Below are positions 54,787 through 62,841 of a stretch of DNA of 64,000 nt, piece after piece. Each line of letters begins with the position of its first letter. The stretch's first letter is position 1. This DNA comes from Thalassotalea mangrovi (GTDB lineage Bacteria; Pseudomonadota; Gammaproteobacteria; Enterobacterales; Alteromonadaceae), in NCBI RefSeq assembly GCF_005116735.1, contig NZ_SWDB01000030.1:1-64000 (forward strand), in the 5' to 3' direction. The notes under the pieces were generated by a model that worked only from the letters and a program-made list of their open reading frames with translations, did not search any database and had not been told where the DNA came from. The position numbers and the translations under genes are program-made.

Positions 54787-56109
54787 ATGATTACGTTGCA
54801 AAAAACTACTCAGGATTATGATGTCCTCGGTGTTAAAGAGCTGGCATTAAAGCAGGATATATTTGCACAAATTCTGAAAATGCTGGATCTCGCGGTGCTG
54901 GAAAGCATGGACGAGAAAGACGCGAAAGAACAGATAACTGAATTGTGTAATCAGCTACTCAATGCCAGTTCGCATCCGTTAAACATAAGCTCAAGAAAAA
55001 AGCTGATTAAGCTGATTATTGATGAGATTCTTGGGTTAGGGCCCCTGGAGACCTTGCTCGCTGATCCGTCGATTTCCGATATCCTGGTGAATAATCACAA
55101 TAATATTTTTGTTGAGAAAAACGGCATCCTGGAGAAGGTTCCAGTCACCTTTTATGACGACAGGCATTTATTAAACATTATTGATCGCGTTGTCTCTGGA
55201 GTTGGTCGTCGTATTGATGAGTCTACCCCTATGGTGGATGCTCGTCTCGCTGATGGTTCACGGGTAAATGCCATTATCCCGCCACTCGCATTGGACGGTC
55301 CGTGTCTGTCGATTCGGCGTTTTACCGTTGAAAAACTCAAAGCCGAGCAACTGATTGAATTTGGTTCAATGAGTGCGGAGATGGGGCAGTTTATCCATGC
55401 CATAGTCGAAGGAAAATTAAACGTCTTGATCTCTGGTGGTACCGGCAGTGGTAAAACCACCTTGCTTAATATTCTTTCCGGCTATATCCCTGCCAATGAA
55501 CGCATTATCACTATCGAGGATTCGGCCGAGCTGCAGTTACAACAACCTCATACGGTGCGCCTGGAAACCCGGGTGGCGAATATTGAGGGTAAGGGCGAAA
55601 TTCATCAACGGGATCTGGTACGCAACTGCCTGCGGATGCGCCCGGATCGTATCGTGATAGGTGAGGTGCGTGGTGCTGAGGCGCTAGACATGCTGGCGGC
55701 AATGAATACCGGGCACGAAGGCTCGCTGACGACGTTACACGCTAACTCGCCGCGTGATGCCCTGGGGCGGATGGAAAACATGGTGTGTATGGCAGGATTT
55801 GATATGCCGGTGGTAAATATCCGTTCACAAATTGCATCGGCAATTGATGTGGTTATTCAGACTCAGCGAAATGAGGATGGCCGGCGCCGAATCACCAGTA
55901 TCCAGGAAGTCAACGGCATGGAAGGTGATGTAATTACCATGTCGGAAATTTTTCGTTTTGCCCGCAATGGGCGTGATGAAGATGGCAAAGTTCTTGGTGA
56001 ATTTGTCGCTACTGGTGTTATTCCTAACTTCAATAAGCAACTGCAATTGAAAGGAATTAACCTGCCAAACTCGGTGTTTGGCGTCGACTTTAAAATGCCA
56101 GTATTTTAA
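54787..56109 (+). CDS. tadA: Tad secretion ATPase TadA/CpaF
   Basis: This 440-aa type II/IV secretion NTPase powers pilus assembly and, in Tad systems, also retraction. Motifs are Walker A GGTGSGKTTLL near 218-228, an Asp box (ERIITIEDSAELQL), Walker B LRMRPDRIVIGEVRG and a His box (NTGHEGSLTTLHANSPRD). Strong match over the full length. Spacing of 2 bases after tadZ indicates coupling. Confidence 0.96.
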   Translation: MITLQKTTQDYDVLGVKELALKQDIFAQILKMLDLAVLESMDEKDAKEQITELCNQLLNASSHPLNISSRKKLIKLIIDEILGLGPLETLLADPSISDILVNNHNNIFVEKNGILEKVPVTFYDDRHLLNIIDRVVSGVGRRIDESTPMVDARLADGSRVNAIIPPLALDGPCLSIRRFTVEKLKAEQLIEFGSMSAEMGQFIHAIVEGKLNVLISGGTGSGKTTLLNILSGYIPANERIITIEDSAELQLQQPHTVRLETRVANIEGKGEIHQRDLVRNCLRMRPDRIVIGEVRGAEALDMLAAMNTGHEGSLTTLHANSPRDALGRMENMVCMAGFDMPVVNIRSQIASAIDVVIQTQRNEDGRRRITSIQEVNGMEGDVITMSEIFRFARNGRDEDGKVLGEFVATGVIPNFNKQLQLKGINLPNSVFGVDFKMPVF

Positions 56110-56132
56110 AGGCATATATTAAGGAGAGAGCA

Positions 56133-57101
56133 ATGAGCAATCAGTTAGCGTTTTTATTACTCGTGTTTGCGGCTGTGATCTTTTTGTCCCAGTCATTTTT
56201 TATCTCGGTTTACAGTCCGCAACGGGCAAAAAACAAATTACTGAAAAAACACCTTAACAGCATTGTTGAAGATCACAATTCTACTAAAGTCGACCTAGTA
56301 CTTGAGAATCGTCTGGAAAAGTTATCGGCGCTGGCGCGGACACTGGAAAGTATTGAATGGGTGAAAAACCTGACGTATAAACTGCAACTTTCCGGCTCTA
56401 AACTATTTGGTCATCAGTATACGACCATTGCCTTGGGTACGGCTGTGTTATTGGCCCTCATCACCTTCTTTTTGAGTCGCGACCTGGTATTTTCCCTGGC
56501 CCTGTTTGCCATTGTTGTGGTTTTATTTCACTTTCAGCTGAAGCGAAAAATTGATAATCGCATGCAGAAAATGGAAGAGCAATTTCCTGAAGCTCTTGAT
56601 GTGTTAAAACGTGGCCTGCAGGCAGGGTATGCATTTTCTGAAGCACTTAAATTAGTGTGCGAAGAAACCCAGGGTGAGTTGAGCGAAGAATTTCATCATC
56701 TGTTTAATCAGATCAATTATGGCACCGATGTCCGTACCGCTTTAGTGTTATTTGTGCAGCGGGTACCTACGACATCGGCAATGGCGTTTGCCAGCTCAGT
56801 AAGTATTCAAAAGGAAACTGGCGGTAACCTGGCTGAAAAAGTCGAAGGGCTGTCTGACCTAATCCGTAAACGCTTTAAGTTTAAGCGCAAAGTAAGAACG
56901 CTAACCGCAGAAGGGCGTATGTCTGGCTGGGTTTTAGTGTTAACACCATTTGTCTTGTTTGCGGTGTTGTATATGAGCTCACCAGGGTATATCTCGACTC
57001 TTACCAGCACCCCTGATGGCCTGGATTTATTGAAGTGGGGCGGAGTTGGTATGGTTTTTGGGATTTGGTGGATCGGTAAGTTAATTAAAATTGATGTATA
57101 G
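56133..57101 (+). CDS. tadB: Tad inner-membrane protein TadB
   Basis: This 322-aa platform protein has an N-terminal helix, a central pair of helices (about 95-135) and a T2SSF domain (MEEQFPEALDVLKRGLQAGYAFSEALKLV; VSIQKETGGNLAEKVEGLSDLIRKRFKFKRKVRTLTAEGRMSG), then two C-terminal helices. It pairs with TadC. AAGGAGAGAGCA is a very good ribosome binding site. Confidence 0.94.
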   Translation: MSNQLAFLLLVFAAVIFLSQSFFISVYSPQRAKNKLLKKHLNSIVEDHNSTKVDLVLENRLEKLSALARTLESIEWVKNLTYKLQLSGSKLFGHQYTTIALGTAVLLALITFFLSRDLVFSLALFAIVVVLFHFQLKRKIDNRMQKMEEQFPEALDVLKRGLQAGYAFSEALKLVCEETQGELSEEFHHLFNQINYGTDVRTALVLFVQRVPTTSAMAFASSVSIQKETGGNLAEKVEGLSDLIRKRFKFKRKVRTLTAEGRMSGWVLVLTPFVLFAVLYMSSPGYISTLTSTPDGLDLLKWGGVGMVFGIWWIGKLIKIDV

Positions 57102-57130
57102 CCAAGCGACGAAAGTCGAAGAGGTGTGAG

Positions 57131-58099
57131 ATGGATTATCTATTAGGTTTTTTAAATAGTGTCATTGATGACAGACAAACTGCGCAAATGGCATTTTACC
57201 TGGTGGCGGGTGCGGCTGGAGTCACATTGGCCATTGCCTTAAACCTATTGTTTACCGGGGCATATTCTCCGGTGCGAGCTAAAATTGACGGGATGCGCGA
57301 TCACCAGAGAAAACCTAAAGCTAATCTGGATTATCTGAAAAATTCATTGGAGAAAAACCTGTCGAAAGTGCCGTTGGCGGGTAACTCATTTGCTGGCGAT
57401 AAAGATACCCGTCGATTGCTGATCCATGCCGGGTTCCTTTCCAACAATGCACTGAAAATCTACAACGCGGTCAAGTTATTGATGTTACTGGTGTTCGGTG
57501 CTATCGCCTTTGTCATGGTGAAACTAAACCCAGATATCAGTACCACGGTGAGTATCTATTTAGTGGCTGGTTTAGTCGGTATTGGCTACTTGCTGCCAGG
57601 AATGATCCTTACCCGGCTTGCTAATAAGCGGATGGAAGGCTTGCGCCGTTATTTTCCCGATGCACTGGATTTATTGGTGGTTTGTTGTGAATCTGGCTTA
57701 GGGCTTCTGGAAGCATTTCAGAGGGTTAGTAAAGAAATTGAACTGGTTCATGGCGAATTATCCTATGAGATTGGCCTGGTTTGCAGTAAGGTAAGAGTGG
57801 GTTATTCGATGCAGGATGCCTTGCATGAGTTTTCGGAACGTACCGGGCTTGAAGATATTCGCGGCCTGAACGCGGTGATTGTGCAAAGCATGCGCTTAGG
57901 TACCGGCATCGCCCAGACTCTGCGGGTGTACGCGGAAGAGTACCGCGATAAGCGGATGCAGGAAGCGGAAGAAAAAGCTGGAAAGCTTGGGGTTAAGATG
58001 TTGTTCCCAATGCTAGTCTGTATCTGGCCTTCGTTTTTTATTGTTGCGGTAGGACCAGCGGTTCTCAAGGTGATGCAGGTGTGGGATAAGGCTTTTTGA
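57131..58099 (+). CDS. tadC: Tad inner-membrane protein TadC
   Basis: This 322-aa platform protein has the T2SSF domain signature RYFPDALDLLVVCCESGLGLLEAFQRVSKE and LGTGIAQTLRVYAEEYRDKRMQEAEEKAGKLGVKMLFPML. It completes the TadB-TadC platform. GAGGTGTG precedes the ATG. Its length equals TadB by coincidence; the sequences differ clearly. Confidence 0.94.
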   Translation: MDYLLGFLNSVIDDRQTAQMAFYLVAGAAGVTLAIALNLLFTGAYSPVRAKIDGMRDHQRKPKANLDYLKNSLEKNLSKVPLAGNSFAGDKDTRRLLIHAGFLSNNALKIYNAVKLLMLLVFGAIAFVMVKLNPDISTTVSIYLVAGLVGIGYLLPGMILTRLANKRMEGLRRYFPDALDLLVVCCESGLGLLEAFQRVSKEIELVHGELSYEIGLVCSKVRVGYSMQDALHEFSERTGLEDIRGLNAVIVQSMRLGTGIAQTLRVYAEEYRDKRMQEAEEKAGKLGVKMLFPMLVCIWPSFFIVAVGPAVLKVMQVWDKAF

Positions 58100-58166
58100 T
58101 AAGGCCTGACTTTAACTCTGGCTTTAAGCTTGATTCTTTACTTAGTGACGATGTGGGGAAAATAAG

Positions 58167-59225
58167 ATGAATAAACCAGCATTGAGTTTGCTAAAACAAT
58201 ATCGAAGTGGATGGATTCGAACTGGATGGATTGCTGTCGCGCTATTGTGTTTTGGTACAGGCTGTGCAAGCAATGAGTCTGCTAACCTGGAGCCTCAGCA
58301 GTACTCGGCTACCAATAAAGCTGCGGTACAAATGCCGATAGAAAGTTATCAGCAGGCAATGGAGCAGGCCGAGAGAGCCCGGCTAGAAGCAAACTGGGAA
58401 GGAGCACTGTTTGCCTACATTCGCAGTTTAGATTTTCAACCGGATAACAGTGATATTTATCTGCAGATTGCTCGTATTCATCATCGCCTGAATAACCAGG
58501 ATTTGGCGATTAAAGCCTATCAACAGGTTATCGCTTTATCACCCGAAGTGATTGAAGCTCAGCAGGCCGTCGGGGTTTATTACCTGCAGCAGAGAAATTA
58601 CCAACAGGCAAAAGTGCACCTTTCCAAAGCCATTGCCGAGGATCAAAAGCGATTAGCGAAGGCCGGAGAGACCACTGAAAAGAGTTCTTTTGTGCCGAAT
58701 GACGAGAGCCCTATCGAAGCTTACACCGCCCTGGCGGTTATTTTTGATATGGAAAAGCAGTTTATTAAGTCGCGAGAATATTACAAACTTGCCTTAGCCG
58801 GGCAACCGAATTCGGTCAACATATTATCAAACCTGGGGTATTCTTATTATCTTAATAATGAATATCGCCAGGCAGAACAGTATTTTAAAAAAGCAATCAG
58901 GATCAATCCTAAGTTTAAGCGCGCATGGACAAACCTGGGTTTGGTGTATGTTCGTGAACAGGACTACGACAAAGCACTTAAAACCTTTAAACAGGTGATG
59001 CCTGATTATGAGGCGTATAATGATTTAGGGTATCTGGTCATGCTCGAAGGTCGTCTTGTAGAAGCGGAATATTTTCTGGGCAAAGCGATTGAGTTATCGC
59101 CACGGTATTTTAAAAAGGCAAACGTAAACCTGGAGCAAGTGCAGATTTTAAAGAAAGATTATCAGCAATCGGTCAACGAATACCCAGGGATGATTTCTGA
59201 GCAGCCTCAGGTGGTTAATAAGTGA
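58167..59225 (+). CDS. tadD: Tad TPR lipoprotein TadD
   Basis: The 352-aa protein has a lipobox FGTGC with Cys at residue 33. It is followed by about six TPR repeats (for example NSDIYLQIARIHHRLNNQDLAIKAYQQVIALSP and NSVNILSNLGYSYYLNNEYRQAEQYFKKAIRINP). TadD-type lipoproteins help secretin assembly at the outer membrane. It is the last gene of the Tad block. I see no strong terminator in the 75 bases before the next gene. Confidence 0.9.
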   Translation: MNKPALSLLKQYRSGWIRTGWIAVALLCFGTGCASNESANLEPQQYSATNKAAVQMPIESYQQAMEQAERARLEANWEGALFAYIRSLDFQPDNSDIYLQIARIHHRLNNQDLAIKAYQQVIALSPEVIEAQQAVGVYYLQQRNYQQAKVHLSKAIAEDQKRLAKAGETTEKSSFVPNDESPIEAYTALAVIFDMEKQFIKSREYYKLALAGQPNSVNILSNLGYSYYLNNEYRQAEQYFKKAIRINPKFKRAWTNLGLVYVREQDYDKALKTFKQVMPDYEAYNDLGYLVMLEGRLVEAEYFLGKAIELSPRYFKKANVNLEQVQILKKDYQQSVNEYPGMISEQPQVVNK

Positions 59226-59300
59226 TTCATGTGCCTTTCATAATAAGGGCGGTTGCCAGATTATAATAAGTTTACTTGGCATAAATGCTGAGGGAAATAC

Positions 59301-60161
59301 GTGGTTAGAAAGTTTACATATGGGTCGTTGGAAGAAACGAAAGTTTCTGAACACGGCGAAATTCTAAAAATCAGTCATGAAAAATTCGATGCGACCGTCT
59401 CAACCTTTGGTGGACAGGTTCTTAGCTGGCATCCAAAGCCGTATTCCCCGATTTTCTGGTGTAGTAGCAATACCCCGCTAGATGGCAGTAAAGCGATTCG
59501 CGGTGGTATTCCAATCTGCTGGCCCTGGTTTGGTGATTTTCAGGGAAAAGGTAATCATGGCTTTGCTCGTAACCATGCCTGGTTAGTTAAGCATATTAAA
59601 TTTGAACGGGATGTTGTTGAATTAGTCCTGGTTTTGTTTGGCACGGAATTGTCTGATGCATGGCCAGCAGGATTCAAACTTGTTCAGACGCTGAGGTTTT
59701 CTGACACATTTTCTCAGGAAATTACCTACACCAATATCGGTTCCGACATACAACGGTTTAGCCATGCATTACACAATTACTTTCAGGTAAGTACACCCGG
59801 GCAAACCATCATTCCTGAACTCAAAGAGGTATGGTTTGACGATAAAATCAGCGAACGACAAGGTTGTCCGCCTCAGGAACTTAGAAACCTGGAAGGACCG
59901 GTGGATCGCATCTATCACTTTGACAATACGGTTACCCTGATTGATAAAGGCCTGGGCCGCGCCATTGAAATCAGTAAATTTAATGCTGGCCAATGGATTG
60001 TCTGGAACCCGGGTGAAGATCTGGCTAGTACCATGAGTGACATCCACCCTGGCGGTGAACAGGAGTTTGTTTGCGTTGAAGCGGGAAATACCAACTGGTT
60101 AGAAGTAGAACCGGAGCAAAGCGTGAGCTTTGGCCAGCAGATCAAGGTTTACAACCTCTAG
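59301..60161 (+). CDS. D-hexose-6-phosphate mutarotase (YeaD-like)
   Basis: This cytosolic 286-aa aldose 1-epimerase-family enzyme interconverts anomers of hexose 6-phosphates. Family marks are GGIPICWPWFGDF near 75-87, the catalytic His in SHALHNYFQV near 152-161, and the late IVWNPGEDLASTMSDIHPGGEQEFVCVEAGN. It starts at GTG after GAGGGA. The stop's last base begins an R7 hairpin, which probably ends the transcript. Confidence 0.9.
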   Translation: MVRKFTYGSLEETKVSEHGEILKISHEKFDATVSTFGGQVLSWHPKPYSPIFWCSSNTPLDGSKAIRGGIPICWPWFGDFQGKGNHGFARNHAWLVKHIKFERDVVELVLVLFGTELSDAWPAGFKLVQTLRFSDTFSQEITYTNIGSDIQRFSHALHNYFQVSTPGQTIIPELKEVWFDDKISERQGCPPQELRNLEGPVDRIYHFDNTVTLIDKGLGRAIEISKFNAGQWIVWNPGEDLASTMSDIHPGGEQEFVCVEAGNTNWLEVEPEQSVSFGQQIKVYNL

Positions 60162-60191
60162 CAGTGGCGAATTTTTGCTTTTCGCCACTGC
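60161..60191. terminator. R7 hairpin at the end of the mutarotase gene
   Basis: GCAGTGGCGAA (60161-60171) pairs perfectly with TTCGCCACTGC (60181-60191) around TTTTTGCTT. The first base is the last base of the TAG stop. The same AGTGGCGAA arms occur at 41219 and 45413. Confidence 0.75.
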
Positions 60192-60926
60192 GGTCTCGGG
60201 TCTCAGGTTTCAGGTCTCGGAGGGCGAATCGCCTGAACTTGCTGCTACGAGCACATTACATTCCTAGCATGCAATCGTAGATTGCGCCGAGCAACCAGCT
60301 AACTGTTTTTGAGGTAGCGGGTACATAAAACCATAGGTTTTATTCCGGGTACGCCAATGAAAAACATTGGCTTCGGGTACGTAACTCAAAAAGTTACTTC
60401 GGGTTAAAGCGTTTCCTTGTTATTCAAAGACAGCTATTGTCACTCAGAAACTTTTGCAAGCCTCAGAGTCTTCGTCATTTCCTGTCGTGACAGGAAATCT
60501 TCATCAGAATTTAAAGAACGAGATCCCGGCCGACGCCTGGATGACGATGCTGAAGGCTATTTGTTGTTACCCTTAGTTAGCTTTCGACACCGTTAGACAC
60601 CCAGAAACTCTCGTAAATCTTGGAGTCTTCGTCATTTCCTGCCACGACAGGAAATCTCAATAAAACACCAAAAAGCGAGCTCCCCATTTTCATGTGGATG
60701 AAAATGTTGAAGGCTATTCGTTGTCACCGAAAAATGCTCCTGCATTTTCGGCATACCGGTTATCCATGACCATAACCCCTAGTCAGCTTTCGACACCTCT
60801 AGACACCCAACCAACTTACTCGAAGCGATGTTTTTCATCGCGTACTCGGAATGAATCTTTGATTCATGTACCCGGAGGAATATTTTTATTCCGAACCCGG
60901 AGCAATCTTGGATTGCGTACCTTCAA
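60192..60926. repeat. Intergenic palindrome island 8
   Basis: Modules: GGTCTCGGGTCTCAGG and CTCGGAGGGCG (60192-60228), a family A remnant (60241-60293), a family B array at 60318-60403 (ATAAAACC / GGTTTTAT; GCCAATG / CATTGGC; GTAACT / AGTTAC), R1 units at 60474-60545 and 60631-60702 (the latter with second-stem arms CCCCAT / ATGTGG), an R6 unit near 60727-60752, and a second family B array at 60817-60922. The island separates the mutarotase gene from the convergent mutH. Confidence 0.85.
60817..60922. repeat. Best-preserved family B palindrome array
   Basis: Four hairpins alternate with near-constant spacers: TACTCGA, GCGATG / CATCGC (60825-60841), GTACTCGGA, ATGAATC / GATTCAT (60851-60867), GTACCCGGA, GGAATA / TATTCC (60877-60892), GAACCCGGA, GCAATC / GATTGC (60902-60916), GTACCT. 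The arms all differ while the spacers stay alike. Confidence 0.85.
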
Positions 60927-60969
60927 ACCTGCGAATTAATTAGCCGGATTGGCTAATCTATTCGCAGGT
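60927..60969. terminator. Hairpin containing the last codons of mutH
   Basis: ACCTGCGAAT-TA-ATTAGCC pairs with GGCTAAT-CT-ATTCGCAGGT around GGATT. The right arm is the stop codon and last five codons of the minus-strand mutH gene, so the left arm is an inverted copy of its end. Confidence 0.8.
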
Positions 60970-61621
60970 GCTTGTTCAACAAATGCTGCGTAAACCCGGT
61001 TTTTAAGTAAAACCCCCTAGGCAGGGTCTGAAACGGTCGGCCGTGTTTATCAAAAGCGCTGGTTTTGACTTTGCTGTTGGCAGCTTTAGGCCTGAGTTGC
61101 ATCACCTCACCATATTTGCCGCTAATTTTTTCTACTTCGCCCAGCACTATCATATCGGTAAGCTCCTGCCAGTCGGCCTGCATTAAGGTTTCCTCTTCGG
61201 CATCCGGTTGCCATAAAAATGGCGTACAAATGATTCTTTCGGCAACTGGTAACTGACGCTCGGAAATAATGGGTACCCACAATACCTTTGCCATCTTTTT
61301 CTTTACGTGGCTGGTTTGCCAGGTGACACCGGACATTCCGGTTAACGGAGCCACACAGACAAAGGTGGTTTCCAGCACTTTCGCATTTCTGTCGATTGGC
61401 AGGGTTTTTAGCTCGATACCCAGCTCCGGAAAATCCGGTAGAGGTTTGGAACCAGCGCTGGCTCCCAGGGCGCGTTCTAACAATAGTCCTATCCAGCCCT
61501 TTTCTTTGTTTAAATTTACCGGTACCCGCACATCTAATTTTCCCGCGAGTTCGCCAAGACTCATACCGGACAGGCTTTGTGCGGTTTGCATCAGTTGTCG
61601 TTCGGTATCGGGAGTCAGCAT
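60953..61621 (-). CDS. mutH: DNA mismatch repair endonuclease MutH
   Basis: The 222-aa endonuclease nicks the unmethylated strand at hemimethylated GATC sites during methyl-directed mismatch repair, activated by MutL. The catalytic D-ExK triad is D63, E70 and K72 in LPDFPELGIELKT. NKEKGWIGLLLERALGA and the C-terminal PRGFYLKTGFTQHLL also match the family. Presence implies Dam methylation in the organism. The gene is divergent from rppH, as in other gammaproteobacteria, and its last codons form a hairpin with island 8. Confidence 0.95.
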   Translation of the reverse strand: MLTPDTERQLMQTAQSLSGMSLGELAGKLDVRVPVNLNKEKGWIGLLLERALGASAGSKPLPDFPELGIELKTLPIDRNAKVLETTFVCVAPLTGMSGVTWQTSHVKKKMAKVLWVPIISERQLPVAERIICTPFLWQPDAEEETLMQADWQELTDMIVLGEVEKISGKYGEVMQLRPKAANSKVKTSAFDKHGRPFQTLPRGFYLKTGFTQHLLNKHLRID

Positions 61622-61769
61622 GAGAAAAAGGTTCCACTTGGATTAAGAGAAATGATGGTTATGGTCAGAGCTAAATTGAACACTAACAAATAAATGATTG
61701 CAATATTTGCTCAATAGATTAGTTTGTGGAAGAATCAGATTATATAAAGTTTTTTGAACGGGAGTTCAT

Positions 61770-62312
61770 GTGATTGATGCCGAAGGCTATCGAGCCAATG
61801 TCGGCATAGTGATTACAAATGGCAGGGGGCAAGTCTTTTGGGCTCGTCGATACGGCCAACATTCCTGGCAATATCCACAAGGTGGTGTTGATGAAGGAGA
61901 GTCGGCAGAACAAACCATGTATCGCGAGTTGTTCGAAGAAGTAGGATTAAAGCCTCATCAGGTAGAAATACTGGCAACCACCAAGCATTGGTTAAAATAT
62001 CGTTTACCAAAGCGATTGGTGCGTCACGACAGCAACCCAGTGTGTATTGGGCAAAAGCAAAAATGGTTTTTATTAAAGTTGTTGTGCAAGGATGAGGACG
62101 TTAATTTACTGCATTCGGGCCACCCTGAGTTTGATGACTGGCGCTGGGTCAGTTACTGGTATCCGGTGCGTCAGGTCGTATCTTTTAAACGAGATGTGTA
62201 CCGTCGGGTGATGAAAGAGTTTGCACCTGTGGCCTTGCCGGTACTGCGCAAGGAAGTTCAGAATCGTCGCGAACCACCACGCCGGGAAGGCCGGCGTCGC
62301 AACTACAGGTAA
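61770..62312 (+). CDS. rppH: RNA pyrophosphohydrolase
   Basis: This 180-aa Nudix hydrolase removes pyrophosphate from the 5' end of mRNA and so starts RNase E-dependent decay. The Nudix box, G-x5-E-x7-REUxEExGU, spans residues 38-60 ([23 protein letters not shown] region). Length and the [15 protein letters not shown] start match E. coli RppH; here the start codon is GTG, after GGGAG. The basic C-terminal tail ([15 protein letters not shown]) is a little longer than in E. coli. ptsP follows after a repeat island. Confidence 0.95.
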   Translation: MIDAEGYRANVGIVITNGRGQVFWARRYGQHSWQYPQGGVDEGESAEQTMYRELFEEVGLKPHQVEILATTKHWLKYRLPKRLVRHDSNPVCIGQKQKWFLLKLLCKDEDVNLLHSGHPEFDDWRWVSYWYPVRQVVSFKRDVYRRVMKEFAPVALPVLRKEVQNRREPPRREGRRRNYR

Positions 62313-62348
62313 CACTGGCGACAACGCACAAGTAATCATTATGTAATT

Positions 62349-62383
62349 AAAAAGCTGTATAACGGGGTTATACGGCTTTTTTT
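62349..62383 (+). terminator. Terminator after rppH
   Basis: AAAAGC-T-GTATAA pairs with TTATAC-G-GCTTTT around CGGGG and is followed by T residues, about 37 bases past the stop. Confidence 0.88.
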
Positions 62384-62399
62384 ATCCAGAGAGCTGGAT

Positions 62400-62841
62400 A
62401 AAAAAAGCCCGGTCTCGGGTCTCAGGTTTCAGGCCTCGGAGGGCGAAGGGCCTTAACCAAGGCAAGGAACACCACGTTTCGGGTACATAAAATTAGGAAT
62501 TTTATTCCGGGTACGCCAATAAAAAGCATTGGCTTCGGGTACGTAACTCAATGAGTTACTTCGGGCAATTCGCTCAAAGTAATAAGCGCTTGGAGAAAAG
62601 CAAGAGTTATGGTGGGAGTGGGAGGTGGAAGAACTCCCTGAAACCTGCGAGTCATTAGCAATGACGTTCTGAGACCTGAAACCTAGGTGCTATTGATTAA
62701 TAAGGAAAAATAGCACCGTTGGAGAAGTTAGTGGAAGAATTTCCTGAAACCTGCGAGTCATTAGCAATGACGTTCTGAGACCAGAAACCTCAGGTACTAT
62801 TGTTTAATAAGGAAATTAGTACCGTTTAGCGAAGGATTTTT
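62400..62841. repeat. Intergenic palindrome island 9, between rppH and ptsP
   Basis: Modules: GGTCTCGGGTCTCAGG and GGCCTCGGAGGGCGAAGGGCC (62412-62455), a family B array at 62480-62565 (ATAAAATT / AATTTTAT; GCCAAT / ATTGGC; GTAACT / AGTTAC) in the same order as 60318-60403, a purine-rich GGTGGGAGTGGGAGGTGG phrase, and a 106-base tandem duplication from 62626. It ends directly before the ptsP ribosome binding site. Confidence 0.85.
62626..62823. repeat. 106-base tandem duplication with compensatory stem changes
   Basis: Unit 1 starts at 62626 and unit 2 at 62732. Each has CTGAAACCTGCGAGTC, a GTCATT-AGC-AATGAC hairpin and a terminal hairpin. The terminal stem is GGTGCTATT / AATAGCACC in unit 1 (62686-62717) and GGTACTA / TAGTACC in unit 2 (62793-62823): one base pair has changed from G-C to A-T. 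Confidence 0.85.

Noticed and set aside
60817-60922. CRISPR array
   Set aside because: The constant parts are only about 9 bases, the variable parts are short palindromes of 13-17 bases, and no cas gene is present.
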